A stretch of 45,600 bases of DNA from positions 1 through 45,600 of the forward strand of contig JAWXUL010000022.1 in assembly GCA_044432725.1 (NCBI GenBank), read 5' to 3'. Source of the stretch: JAWXUK01 sp044432725 (GTDB taxonomy: Bacteria; Bacillota; Clostridia; Oscillospirales; Oscillospiraceae). The notes beneath the pieces are model-generated. The model saw only the letters and a list, made by a program, of their open reading frames with translations. It was not told the DNA's origin and did no database searches. Each line of letters opens with the position of its first letter. Within the stretch, counting starts at the first letter, position 1. Positions 7,582 to 17,048 of this stretch are shown here, piece after piece. The translations under genes and the position numbers were made by a program.

Positions 7582-8513
7582 GGATAGAAACCCATCGTCC
7601 TGTGTTGCTAGAGGAATGCATCACAGGTCTTGATATCAAAGGAACAGGGGTTTATCTGGATGGTACCTTTGGACGAGGAGGTCATAGCAGAGAAATTGTC
7701 CAAAAGTTGACAACAGGACGGCTTATCTGTGTGGACAGAGATGAGGAAGCTTTGGCAGCAGGAGAGGAAACATTTTCTCCTTGGAAAGAAAAAGTGACCT
7801 TTGTACACAGTAATTTTTCTGACATAGACCGCATCTTTTCTCAATGTCAGATAGAGAAAGTAGATGGCATGCTGTTTGATTTGGGGGTATCCTCGCCTCA
7901 GCTAGATTGCCCAGAGCGTGGGTTTTCTTATATGGCAGAGGCACGGCTTGATATGCGCATGGATCAAAGAGAAAGCTTGACAGCCGAGGATATTGTGAAT
8001 CTGTGGGAGCGGGAAGAGCTGCAACGGATTTTTTCTTCTTATGGAGAAGAGCGATACGCTGGGCGCATTGCGACGGCAATTTGTCAAAGGCGAGAGGAAC
8101 AGCCTATTGTTACCACCACAGAGCTAGTAGAAATCATCAAAAAAGCTTTGCCAGCAAAAGCCTTACGAGAAAAACAACATCCAGCCAAACGCTGTTTCCA
8201 AGGCATTCGGATTGCTGTGAATCAAGAGTTATCCTCTGTGGAACAAATGCTAGATTTGGCAATTCCTCGATTAAACCCAGAGGGCAAGCTTGCTGTGATT
8301 ACCTTTCATTCTTTAGAAGATAGAATCGTAAAGAGGCGATTTGTTTCTGGGGCAAAGGGCTGCGATTGTCCTCCTGATTTTCCAGTTTGCGTTTGTGGCA
8401 AAACCCCAGAGTTGAAACTGGCGCCTAAGAAAGCGATATTGCCCACAGCGAAAGAAATAGAAGAAAATCCCAGAGCAAGAAGTGCAAAGCTTCGTATTAT
8501 ATTGAAACAATAA
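7578..8513 (+). CDS. rsmH: 16S rRNA (cytosine1402-N4)-methyltransferase
   Basis: SAM-dependent enzyme that methylates N4 of C1402 in the 16S rRNA P-site region; formerly MraW. 311 residues with the SAM-binding loop DGTFGRGGHS at 28-37, the family segment GVSSPQLDCPERGFSY and the C-terminal ITFHSLEDRIVKRRF motif. It overlaps mraZ by four bases and is translationally coupled. Complete and typical. Confidence 0.98.
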   Translation: MRIETHRPVLLEECITGLDIKGTGVYLDGTFGRGGHSREIVQKLTTGRLICVDRDEEALAAGEETFSPWKEKVTFVHSNFSDIDRIFSQCQIEKVDGMLFDLGVSSPQLDCPERGFSYMAEARLDMRMDQRESLTAEDIVNLWEREELQRIFSSYGEERYAGRIATAICQRREEQPIVTTTELVEIIKKALPAKALREKQHPAKRCFQGIRIAVNQELSSVEQMLDLAIPRLNPEGKLAVITFHSLEDRIVKRRFVSGAKGCDCPPDFPVCVCGKTPELKLAPKKAILPTAKEIEENPRARSAKLRIILKQ

Positions 8514-8576
8514 AAGAGCTTACTGAGCCTTACCATGTTTGGTGGACTCAGCTTTGTGAATAAAGGAGAATTTTTT

Positions 8577-9071
8577 ATGGCTAGAAGAAACTATCGAACC
8601 TATGGTAGTGCTGCATTTGCTCCGGAAGTAGAAGAAATCCCAGAGATAGCCCCTCAAAGAAAGGCGAAAGTTAATCATCGACCTTTGACCCGACAAAGAG
8701 TACAACTGAGAGAAAAAGGAGTTATTTCAGTGGATTCTATTTTAGGATTCATTTGTATCTGTGTTATGGCTGGGATGCTTCTTTCTAGTCATGCACAGCT
8801 TGTAACCTCTTCTGATCAAGTGGTTCAGCTGAAAAGTGAGTTAAAAGAATTAGAATCAGAAAATTTACTTCTTTCAGCACAATATGAAAAACACTTTGAT
8901 ATCCAACGGATAGAAGAGACATTAGGAAACGACATGATGTTGCCAACGAACGCACAAGTGGTTTATATAGATTTGTCACAGCCTGATGTTGTCTCTTTTT
9001 ACGAAAAGGACGAAAGTAAAACAGGCTTTTTTGCTTCTTTAAAAAATATATTTTTTGATTGGTTAGCATAA
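8577..9071 (+). CDS. ftsL: FtsL-like septum protein
   Basis: 164 residues with FtsL topology: a basic cytoplasmic tail (about 1-48), one membrane segment (about 50-72, SILGFICICVMAGMLLSS) and a short extracytoplasmic coiled coil (about 76-105). In Firmicutes FtsL joins FtsQ/DivIB and DivIC to activate the septal FtsW-PBP pair. Sequence identity in this family is low, so the call rests on topology plus position between rsmH and the PBP. Start ATG 8577 has AAGGAG at 8563-8568; an earlier in-frame ATG at 8535 lacks a ribosome binding site. Confidence 0.88.
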   Translation: MARRNYRTYGSAAFAPEVEEIPEIAPQRKAKVNHRPLTRQRVQLREKGVISVDSILGFICICVMAGMLLSSHAQLVTSSDQVVQLKSELKELESENLLLSAQYEKHFDIQRIEETLGNDMMLPTNAQVVYIDLSQPDVVSFYEKDESKTGFFASLKNIFFDWLA

Positions 9072-9142
9072 TCAGAGGATTTATTGTCATATGGTAGAGA
9101 AAGGAATTCTCTACAGAGATTCAATCTGCAAGGAGGCGCAGT

Positions 9143-11593
9143 ATGGAGCAACAACGACAAAGACGAAGTAGGCATAGTCAGCGTAATGAGCCAAAGGAAT
9201 TGCCTGCAAAACCAGAGCTTGCATCCAAGCAACTGATTTTTCGTCGCACAGCATTTTTGATGTTTTTTTGTGGCTTTTTTATGTTTACTCCCTTAATCAA
9301 AGAACTGTGGGTTCTTTCGGTTGTGCTTCATGATGAGCATGGTGGGATGGCAGCCAGTCAACAGACAAAAAATGTTTCTGTCTCGGCAAATCGAGGGAAT
9401 ATTTATGATTCTAGTGGCAATGTTCTTGCCATGTCAGCAACGGTTTATAAATTGATTTTATCTCCCCGAGATTTGGAAAGTAAGATCAATCAGCGAGATT
9501 ATGTCTTTGAAGAGGGAGAAAACAAGGGAGAGAATGATGTTCTAGCATATACGCAAGCCATTGCAGAGCGAAAGCAGACTCTTGCCTTTGGGATTGTACA
9601 GATTTTGCCAGAACTTTCCCTAGAATCTATTTTAGAGCGAATGGAGAAAACCAATTCTGCTTATGAAGTGTTAGTCAGTGAAATTGAAGAAGAAACAGCA
9701 GAGCTACTTAGATTGTTTTTGGCAGAAAACAACTGTGGTTATGATTTGTGGCTTGCCCCTGATAGTAAGAGATATTACCCCTACTCCCAACTGGCAGCGG
9801 GGATTTTGGGCTTTGTCAACAGTAATGGTGGAGCTTATGGGGTAGAGGCAGCCTATGAATCCTATCTACAAGGAACAGATGGGCGTATTGTTACAGCAAA
9901 AACAGGAAGTCAGATAGAGATGTATAACAGTTATTCCTCTTTCGAGGATGCCTCTAATGGGTATGACGTACATCTGACGCTTGATGCGACCATTCAAGCC
10001 TATGCAGAGAAAACCCTTGCAGAGGGAATTGAAATGTTCGATATACAAAATGGTGGATTTTGTATTATCATGGATCCCAATTCTGGTGCTGTTTTAGGCG
10101 CAGCCAGTGCTCCTGTTTATGATTTAAATCAATATGCTACGGTGATAGACCCTATGCTGTTAACCTTTGTAGAAGAAGAAACAGCAGCATTGATAGAACA
10201 AAACAAAGAGGATACCAGTAAAACCATAGAAGAAATCACCCAAGAAGCAACAAGCGCCTCCCTAGCCACTGCTAGAAATACAATGTGGCGTAGTCTGACC
10301 TTTCAGGATACCTATGAGCCAGGCTCTACGTTCAAAGCTTTGGTGTTGGCAGCTGCTTTGGAAGAAGGCTTAATCAGTGAAAGTGATACCTTTTATTGTT
10401 CAGGCTCTCATACAGTGGCAGATCGAACGATTAGTTGTTCCAAGGTGACAGGCCATGGGTATCAAACCCTTGCCCAAGCGGTGGAAAATTCATGCAACCC
10501 TGCCTTTATGGAAATTGGGGCACGGATGGGTGTGGATTTATTTTATGAATATTTCGAAGCGTTTGGGCTGAAAAATTCCACAGGACTTGATTTGAATGGG
10601 GAATATCTGGGGACTATTTGGCCACAGAGTTCTATGAGTATCGTGGACCTTGCTGTTGCCTCCTTTGGGCAACGTTTCACGGTGAATCCTTTGCAGATGA
10701 TTACAGGATTTGCAGCCACCATTAATGGGGGATACTTGGTAGAACCTTATGTGGTTGATTCGATTCAAGCAGATAACGGCACCATTGTGGAAAAATCATC
10801 TACCACAGTGGTGCGACAGGTAGTCAGTCAAGAAACAAGCGACATCACACGAGAAATTTTAGAAGGTGTGGTCAGTAATGGCAGTGGGATCAATGCCCGT
10901 GTGGCTGGTTTTTCAATCGGTGGGAAAACTGGAACCTCGGAAACTTTGGTGGATGGGATCGTTACAGTTTCCTTTATGGGCTTTGCCCCTGCAGAGGATC
11001 CTCATGTCATTGTTCTTTTGGGATTCCATTCCCCCAATCGTGCCTTTCCAGGGAGCAGTTATTCCACCACAGGACATTATATCAGTGGGGGAAATATGCC
11101 AGCTTTGTTGGTGGGTCCTTTGATTGCAGATGTACTGGATTATATGGGGGTACAAAGAGAATATAGCGAAGAAGAACTTGCCATGTCAGATGTGATTGTC
11201 CCCAAAGTCACTGACTTAAATCTAAGCGATGGCATAGAGATTCTCGCAAGTAAAAATTTGAATTATCGTACCATAGGCGAGGGGAGTACCATCACCTCTC
11301 AAATTCCAGCACGGAATGCCGTGATTTCTGGAAATAGTACAGTGATTTTATATCTGGGAGATGCTGTGCCAGAGGTGAGTTCCACGGTGCCTAATGTTTA
11401 CGGACTTTCTTATGCAGATGCAAAGTCAGTCTTAGAGAGTAGTGGTTTTTTCCTTGCAACATCTACTTATGTGAACACATTCTGTACAGTAGAGGCGCAA
11501 AGTCTTTCTCCTGGAGAAGTCGCAGAAATGGGGACTGTGGTTGATGTGGTATTCACCACCATTGATGTAGAAGATGGTTATTTGGTGGGATAG
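9143..11593 (+). CDS. Class B penicillin-binding protein with two PASTA domains (PBP2B/SpoVD type)
   Basis: Peptidoglycan transpeptidase that crosslinks septal or spore-cortex glycan made by its SEDS partner. 816 residues: cytoplasmic tail, one membrane anchor (about 33-57), a PBP dimer domain, then the transpeptidase with STFK at 395-398 (nucleophile Ser395), SCN at 450-452 and KTG at 595-597. Two PASTA repeats (about 685-750 and 752-808) end the protein, one of them starting VPNVYGLSYADAKSVL. Start ATG 9143 has AGGAGG. It is the only PBP of this cluster, so the division enzyme (PbpB/FtsI) or the sporulation enzyme SpoVD cannot be distinguished by sequence; with ftsW nearby, a division role is likely. 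Confidence 0.95.
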   Translation: MEQQRQRRSRHSQRNEPKELPAKPELASKQLIFRRTAFLMFFCGFFMFTPLIKELWVLSVVLHDEHGGMAASQQTKNVSVSANRGNIYDSSGNVLAMSATVYKLILSPRDLESKINQRDYVFEEGENKGENDVLAYTQAIAERKQTLAFGIVQILPELSLESILERMEKTNSAYEVLVSEIEEETAELLRLFLAENNCGYDLWLAPDSKRYYPYSQLAAGILGFVNSNGGAYGVEAAYESYLQGTDGRIVTAKTGSQIEMYNSYSSFEDASNGYDVHLTLDATIQAYAEKTLAEGIEMFDIQNGGFCIIMDPNSGAVLGAASAPVYDLNQYATVIDPMLLTFVEEETAALIEQNKEDTSKTIEEITQEATSASLATARNTMWRSLTFQDTYEPGSTFKALVLAAALEEGLISESDTFYCSGSHTVADRTISCSKVTGHGYQTLAQAVENSCNPAFMEIGARMGVDLFYEYFEAFGLKNSTGLDLNGEYLGTIWPQSSMSIVDLAVASFGQRFTVNPLQMITGFAATINGGYLVEPYVVDSIQADNGTIVEKSSTTVVRQVVSQETSDITREILEGVVSNGSGINARVAGFSIGGKTGTSETLVDGIVTVSFMGFAPAEDPHVIVLLGFHSPNRAFPGSSYSTTGHYISGGNMPALLVGPLIADVLDYMGVQREYSEEELAMSDVIVPKVTDLNLSDGIEILASKNLNYRTIGEGSTITSQIPARNAVISGNSTVILYLGDAVPEVSSTVPNVYGLSYADAKSVLESSGFFLATSTYVNTFCTVEAQSLSPGEVAEMGTVVDVVFTTIDVEDGYLVG

Positions 11594-11656
11594 AGAGAAA
11601 TAAGCTTAGAGAGAAATTAAATTAGAGAGAATAAAATTAATTCTAAAGGTGATTTT

Positions 11657-13111
11657 ATGAAACTAAGTGAATTACTCTATGACATTTCCTTCTTAAACAA
11701 AGAAAAAATAACGGAAACGGATATTTTGGGCATTTCTTGTGACAGTCGCACAGCGAGAGAAAAAATGATCTTTGTGGCTGTGGCAACAGAAAAAGAGGAA
11801 AGACTTGCGCATATTAAAGAAGCGAAAGTAAAAGGAGTCTCTGTCATTGTATGTTTTCCTGAGGATGAGGAAAAAGCTTTGCACACAGACAACCCCAGAG
11901 AGACCTATGCCCTTCTTTCTGGAAATTGGTTTGGGAATCCCAGTGGTGATTTAGTCTTAATCGGTGTCACTGGTACCAATGGAAAAACCACGACCACTCA
12001 TTTTATCAAAGCAATGTTAGAAGGCGTATCAGACGCTAAGGTGGGGCTGATTGGTACAAATGAAAATATGATTGGGCAAAGAAGTTTGCCCAGTCATCGC
12101 ACCACACCAGATGCATTTGAATTGCAAGGGCTTTTGCGAGAGATGGTAGATGAGAACTGTACCCACGTTGTGATGGAGGTTTCTTCTCATGCTTTGGCAC
12201 AGTATCGCTGTGGAGGACTGGCATTTGCAGTGGGGATTTTCACGAATTTGACCCAAGATCATTTGGATTACCACCACTCTATGACAGAGTATGCCAAGGT
12301 GAAAGGGAGACTTTTTTCACAAAGTGAAATTGCTATTTTTAATTTAGATGATGAAACAGGGAGAAACTATTGTGATTTGCGTAGGAAAGAAGGGAAACCT
12401 TTCTTCAGCTATTCAGAAAACAAAGATTATGCAAGCTTGTATGGTGAGAATGTGACTCTTCATGCCAATAAAGTCACTTTTGATTGCAGAGAAAAGGACA
12501 ATACTATCCCAGTGGAAGTGCCTGTTCCTGGAGGGTTTACCTTATACAATGCTTTGGCTGCTTTATGCTGTGCCTATGCCTTGCAGATAGAGTTATCTTT
12601 GGCTGCTATGACCTTTCCTGTTATGTCTGGCGTCAAGGGAAGGGTAGAGGTGATTCCATGTCCCAGTCCCTTTACTTTATTGATTGATTATGCTCATACC
12701 CCCAATGCCTTGGAAAATATTTTGTTGACAGCACAAAATTTCACAGAAAATAGATTGATTTGTGTCTTTGGCTGTGGGGGGAATCGAGATAGAAGCAAAC
12801 GAGCCATCATGGGGGAAATTGCAGAGGACCTTGCGGATCTGGTGGTGGTGACCTCTGACAATCCACGGTTTGAAGATCCAGAAGAGATTATCCAAGATAT
12901 TTTGCAAGGGATGAAGAAAGAGGCCACAGTGATTTGTGACAGGAAAGAAGCTATTTGTTATGCTTTGTCCCAAGGGAAAGAAGGGGATGTGGTCTTGCTG
13001 GCAGGGAAAGGGCATGAATGTTATCAAGAGATTTGTGGTCAGCAGTACCCTATGGACGAGAGAGAGATTGTGGCAGAATATTATAGGGAAACTCTTGGGA
13101 TCTCTGGCTAG
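11657..13111 (+). CDS. murE: UDP-MurNAc-L-Ala-D-Glu:meso-diaminopimelate ligase
   Basis: Adds the third residue to the peptidoglycan stem peptide using ATP. 484 residues with the Mur ligase P-loop GVTGTNGKTTTT at 103-114 and the substrate-recognition motif DNPR at 401-404, which in this family marks meso-diaminopimelate as substrate rather than lysine. Start ATG 11657 follows AAAGGTGAT. The murF gene that usually follows is not here; mraY is the next gene. Confidence 0.97.
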   Translation: MKLSELLYDISFLNKEKITETDILGISCDSRTAREKMIFVAVATEKEERLAHIKEAKVKGVSVIVCFPEDEEKALHTDNPRETYALLSGNWFGNPSGDLVLIGVTGTNGKTTTTHFIKAMLEGVSDAKVGLIGTNENMIGQRSLPSHRTTPDAFELQGLLREMVDENCTHVVMEVSSHALAQYRCGGLAFAVGIFTNLTQDHLDYHHSMTEYAKVKGRLFSQSEIAIFNLDDETGRNYCDLRRKEGKPFFSYSENKDYASLYGENVTLHANKVTFDCREKDNTIPVEVPVPGGFTLYNALAALCCAYALQIELSLAAMTFPVMSGVKGRVEVIPCPSPFTLLIDYAHTPNALENILLTAQNFTENRLICVFGCGGNRDRSKRAIMGEIAEDLADLVVVTSDNPRFEDPEEIIQDILQGMKKEATVICDRKEAICYALSQGKEGDVVLLAGKGHECYQEICGQQYPMDEREIVAEYYRETLGISG

Positions 13112-13280
13112 AAACAGGTCAAAACGAACACACTCTTTTTCTCTTACCCTTCTATTTTGGGGATAATAATGGAATATCGCTTAAATTATGACAACTTTTA
13201 TTATGAAATCCCCCCTGATTCAGTTGACTAAGTGAATCAAGAAAGACAAAAAAGACTAGTAAAAGACAAGGGAACTTTGA

Positions 13281-13286
13281 TATACT
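13281..13286 (+). promoter_or_regulatory. Candidate extended -10 element before mraY
   Basis: TGATATACT (TG at 13278-13279, TATACT at 13281-13286) lies 37 bases before mraY in a 211-base gap. No convincing -35 is seen, so this is only a candidate internal promoter of the dcw cluster. Confidence 0.4.
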
Positions 13287-13322
13287 AAAAAAATAAAAAG
13301 AACGAAAAGGAGACTGGAAGAC

Positions 13323-14306
13323 ATGAGAGAGATGGCGAGCTTTTGTATTGCTTTTTTTGTGACAGCTGTCTTGGGAAAGATACTCATTCCATTGTTGCAA
13401 CGCTTTAAAGCAGGGCAATCAATCAAGGAAGATGGTCCTACTTGGCATATGTCCAAACAAGGCACTCCCACAATGGGAGGGCTGATGTTCATCGTAGGTA
13501 TAGGGGTAGCTGTTTTTGTCATGGGTATTCCAGAGATGCTCTCTGGTGATTATAGTCATCTTTTTGTGTTTGGTTTTGCTTTTATTTTTGCTGTTATTGG
13601 GATGATTGATGATGTGCAAAAAATTCGTCATAAAGCAAATGAGGGATTGACAGCGTTGCAAAAGCTTTTGCTTCAGCTAGCTGTTTCCCTTGCTTTTGTG
13701 GTGTTGTTACGATATTCTGGAGAAATTACCCCAAACCTGTATATCCCCTTTTTGAATGAGCAAATTCCTATGTCTTGGTGGTTGTATATGGCATTTGCTG
13801 CCTTTGTTATGGTGGCAACGGTGAATTCTGTGAATTTAACAGATGGGGTTGATGGACTTGCCACAGGGGTGACCATTCCTGTCATGCTTTTTTATCTTGC
13901 AGTGGGGCTTTGTGGGGAACATGGGACAGCACATTTCACAGCAGCCGCTTTTGTGGGAGGGCTTGCTGCCTTTTTGCTGTATAACTATCACCCTGCAAAG
14001 GTCTTTATGGGGGATACAGGCTCTCTCTTTTTGGGAGGGGCTGTTTGTGCCCTTGCTTTTGTGTTGAATATGCCTTTGGTGATTCCTATCATTGGATTGA
14101 TTTATGTGTTAGAGGCATTGTCTGATATTATTCAAGTTTTTTACTTCAAAGCAACCAAAGGAAAACGGTTTTTTCGTATGGCACCACTCCATCATCATTT
14201 TGAAATGGGTGGTTGGAGCGAGAAAAAGCTTTTTTGTGTTTTTGGTGGCGTGACAGTCATTTTATGTGTCATAGCCTTTTTGGGGGTAATGCATAGGTAT
14301 CCCTGA
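13323..14306 (+). CDS. mraY: Phospho-MurNAc-pentapeptide transferase
   Basis: Integral membrane enzyme that transfers phospho-MurNAc-pentapeptide to undecaprenyl phosphate, giving lipid I. 327 residues with about ten hydrophobic segments and the family motifs GPTWHMSKQGTPTMGG, MIDDVQK (metal-binding Asp pair), NLTDGVDGLATG and APLHHHFEMGG. ATG 13323 follows AAGGAG. murD, usually next, is absent; ftsW follows after 53 bases. Confidence 0.98.
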   Translation: MREMASFCIAFFVTAVLGKILIPLLQRFKAGQSIKEDGPTWHMSKQGTPTMGGLMFIVGIGVAVFVMGIPEMLSGDYSHLFVFGFAFIFAVIGMIDDVQKIRHKANEGLTALQKLLLQLAVSLAFVVLLRYSGEITPNLYIPFLNEQIPMSWWLYMAFAAFVMVATVNSVNLTDGVDGLATGVTIPVMLFYLAVGLCGEHGTAHFTAAAFVGGLAAFLLYNYHPAKVFMGDTGSLFLGGAVCALAFVLNMPLVIPIIGLIYVLEALSDIIQVFYFKATKGKRFFRMAPLHHHFEMGGWSEKKLFCVFGGVTVILCVIAFLGVMHRYP

Positions 14307-14359
14307 GGATTATTTCAATAAAACAGGGGAAATTATTTTACAAGAAGGGAGAGCATAAA

Positions 14360-15577
14360 ATGGCTCGTTCTAAAAGAGATTTAAATATCAGCCAACAGCT
14401 TGCTTATGGACCGATTGATGTGCCATTTTTCATGTTGACTATGTTGTTACTTGGCATAGGGCTTGTGATGATGTTCTCTGCTTCTTATGCGACTGCATAT
14501 TATGACAGCAGTGCAGATGGTGCTACTTTTTATATCGAAAAACAACTTCGTTTTGCCTTTGTAGGCTTGGTTGTTATGTTTTTTATCTCAAAATTTAATT
14601 ATCAACATTATCGTCAGCTTGCCTTTCCTGCTGTGGTCTTTTCTATCATTCTTCTGATTTTGGTGGTAGGACCTTTTGGCTTAGGGTTTGGAGAAGCAGA
14701 AGTGGGGTCACAACGTTGGCTTAAAATCGGTAGCTTTAATTTTCAGCCTTCAGAAATTGCGAAAGTGACCGTGATTGTGTATTTTGCGGCTCGATTGTCC
14801 ACCCGTGGAACAGAAAAGGGAAAGCTTTATTCCAAGCGAACATTTATGGGAAGTTTTTTGAATAAACTGCAAAAAGCAGGGTATTTGGAATTGGGGCCTT
14901 ATGTCCTCGTTCTTGGGATTATCGTTTTTTTGATGTTGAAACAACCACATATGTCAGGGACAATTTTGATTTTAGTGGGTGCGGCTTCTGTTATGTTTGC
15001 AGCGGGCATACAAATGAAGTTTTTTTTACTTGCTTGTGCAGCAGCTGCAGGTGGCTTAGGTTTTTTTGTCATGTACAAAGCAGATTACATGCGTTCCAGA
15101 GTACAGCTGTGGCTTGACCCATGGTCAGACCCACAAGACAAAGGCTTCCAAATCATCCAATCCCTTTATGCCATTGGTTCAGGAGGCTTGACAGGGCTTG
15201 GTTTGGGGCAAAGTCGTCAAAAATATTTGTATATTCCAGAGCCAGAAAATGATTTTGTTTTTCCGATTGTGGTAGAAGAGTTGGGCTTTATTGGGGCATT
15301 GGTGATTATTATTCTTTATATGTTACTTATTTTGCGTGGTTATTGGCTTGCACTTCATTCACGTGATCGTTTTGGTGCGTTGTTGATTGTGGGGAATATC
15401 ACTTTACTGGCAGTTCAAGTATTTTTGAACATTGGTGTGGTGACAAATTTTATCCCCACAACAGGGATTTCTCTTCCTTTCTTTAGCTATGGGGGGACGG
15501 CACTGATGATACAGCTTGCCCAGATGGGGATGATTTTGGCTGTGTCAAGGCAAATTTCTCCTGTGCGACAGGATTAA
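14360..15577 (+). CDS. ftsW: SEDS-family glycosyltransferase FtsW/SpoVE
   Basis: Multi-pass membrane peptidoglycan polymerase that extends glycan strands from lipid II together with the class B PBP. 405 residues, about ten membrane segments, with the extracellular motif GSQRWLKIGSFNFQPSE and the C-terminal GGLTGLGLGQSRQKYLYIPE and PTTGISLPFFSYGG motifs. ATG 14360 follows AAGGGAG. Whether it is the division (FtsW) or cortex (SpoVE) enzyme cannot be decided from sequence alone. Confidence 0.96.
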   Translation: MARSKRDLNISQQLAYGPIDVPFFMLTMLLLGIGLVMMFSASYATAYYDSSADGATFYIEKQLRFAFVGLVVMFFISKFNYQHYRQLAFPAVVFSIILLILVVGPFGLGFGEAEVGSQRWLKIGSFNFQPSEIAKVTVIVYFAARLSTRGTEKGKLYSKRTFMGSFLNKLQKAGYLELGPYVLVLGIIVFLMLKQPHMSGTILILVGAASVMFAAGIQMKFFLLACAAAAGGLGFFVMYKADYMRSRVQLWLDPWSDPQDKGFQIIQSLYAIGSGGLTGLGLGQSRQKYLYIPEPENDFVFPIVVEELGFIGALVIIILYMLLILRGYWLALHSRDRFGALLIVGNITLLAVQVFLNIGVVTNFIPTTGISLPFFSYGGTALMIQLAQMGMILAVSRQISPVRQD

Positions 15578-15784
15578 AATTCTAAAGCATGTTCACTTAT
15601 AGAATCATTCTTTAGTCCTTATTTTCTGCCTTGGGTGGAAGGTAGAAAAATGACAGATAATTTCTAATGAGAATGGGTATAAAAGAAAGAACAATTAACA
15701 AAATAAAAGAGAGATAAAATTGAAAAACATAAATATTCTCTCAAGGTATTGCCCTAAAAAAATCCAAAAGAAAGGAGTGGTGAA

Positions 15785-16906
15785 ATGAATATACTATTTG
15801 CCTGTGGTGGAACGGCAGGTCATGTTAATCCAGCTGTTGGCTTGGCTAATCTGTTTCAAAAGAACAGAGATGATGTCCATGTGATTTTTGTGGGTGCCAA
15901 AGGTGGCATGGAAACACGGTTGGTGCCCAAGGAAGGTTATGCGATTAAGACGGTGGAAATCACAAATTTACACCGCTCTATGAAACCAAAAGATATTTTA
16001 CACAATATACGAACTGTGGGCTATATGTGCAAGTCAAGATATCAAGCAGGAATGATTTTAAATGATTTTCCACCAGATTTGGTGGTGGGGACAGGGGGCT
16101 ATGCCTCTTATCCCATTGTGATGGCAGCTGCGAAACGGGGGATTCCCACAGCTGTTCATGAATCTAACGCTGTGCCTGGGCTGACCACAAAAGCATTGTC
16201 CAAAGTAGTGGACTGTGTTATGGTGGGCTTTCCAGATAGTGTAGATCATTATCCCGATGCGAAGGATGTGGTGGTGACAGGGACGCCGGTTCGGGGAGAG
16301 TTTTTTCAATATACCAGAGAGGAAGCAAGGAAAAAGTTAGGCTTTGCTGAAGATGACGAGCGACAGCTTTTGCTCTCCTATTGGGGGTCTTTGGGTGCCA
16401 GTCGCATGAACGAGAAAATGATTGATTGTATGAAGAAAGAATGCTTCGAGGGCGCTCCTTTCCTTCATATTCATGGGGCAGGGAGAGATTATAAATCTAT
16501 GCGTGACACCATGGCAAGCAAAGGCTTTGTTTTGGGAGAAAAGGGGATAGAGCTAAAAGAATATATCTATGATATGGGAGTTGTTATGGCAGCGGCAGAT
16601 GTGGTCTTGTGTCGAGCTGGTGCTTCCACCATTGCAGAGATTACAGCGTTGAAAAAGCCTTCGATTCTAGTGCCTTCCCCTAATGTCACAGCCAATCATC
16701 AAGAAGCGAATGCTAAAGTTTTGGCAGATAAAGGTGCGGCGGTGATGTTACTGGAAGAGCATTGTCAAGAAAACACTTTATATCAAACCGTAGAAGCCTT
16801 GATGCGAGAAACCCAACGACGAGAAAACATGGAAAAAGCCCTCGCAGAACTTGCTTATGATGACCCAGGAGAAAAGATTTATCAGACACTTCTTTCTCTG
16901 CTATAA
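15785..16906 (+). CDS. murG: UDP-GlcNAc:lipid I GlcNAc transferase
   Basis: Peripheral membrane GT28 glycosyltransferase converting lipid I to lipid II. 373 residues with the N-terminal loop CGGTAGHVNPA (G8-A17), the second glycine loop GTGGYASYP and the C-domain signature around ALKKPSILVPSPNVTANHQ. The third loop reads SYWGSLGASRMN, where many MurG proteins have FGGSQGA. The start ATG 15785 is preceded by AAAGGAG. A 207-base gap precedes it. Confidence 0.97.
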   Translation: MNILFACGGTAGHVNPAVGLANLFQKNRDDVHVIFVGAKGGMETRLVPKEGYAIKTVEITNLHRSMKPKDILHNIRTVGYMCKSRYQAGMILNDFPPDLVVGTGGYASYPIVMAAAKRGIPTAVHESNAVPGLTTKALSKVVDCVMVGFPDSVDHYPDAKDVVVTGTPVRGEFFQYTREEARKKLGFAEDDERQLLLSYWGSLGASRMNEKMIDCMKKECFEGAPFLHIHGAGRDYKSMRDTMASKGFVLGEKGIELKEYIYDMGVVMAAADVVLCRAGASTIAEITALKKPSILVPSPNVTANHQEANAKVLADKGAAVMLLEEHCQENTLYQTVEALMRETQRRENMEKALAELAYDDPGEKIYQTLLSLL

Positions 16907-17048
16907 TAAGGATGGTCTGGGAAATTATTTGAGGCTCTTTCCATTTCTACGTTTATTTCCACAGTCGGTTTAGAGAAGCCCACAGTTTGCACTCTTTTTC
17001 CAAAGATGCATAAGATAGCCATAAATACTAGAAGTAGGAGGCTATTTT

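Noticed and set aside
13169..13231. 20-codon open frame in the murE-mraY gap (MEYRLNYDNFYYEIPPDSVD)
   Set aside because: Only weak ribosome binding potential, no resemblance to MurF, and too short to support.
15578..15784. Promoter or terminator in the ftsW-murG gap
   Set aside because: Only a weak TCTGCCTT/AAGGTAGA hairpin without T-run and no hexamer pair at proper spacing; nothing supportable.
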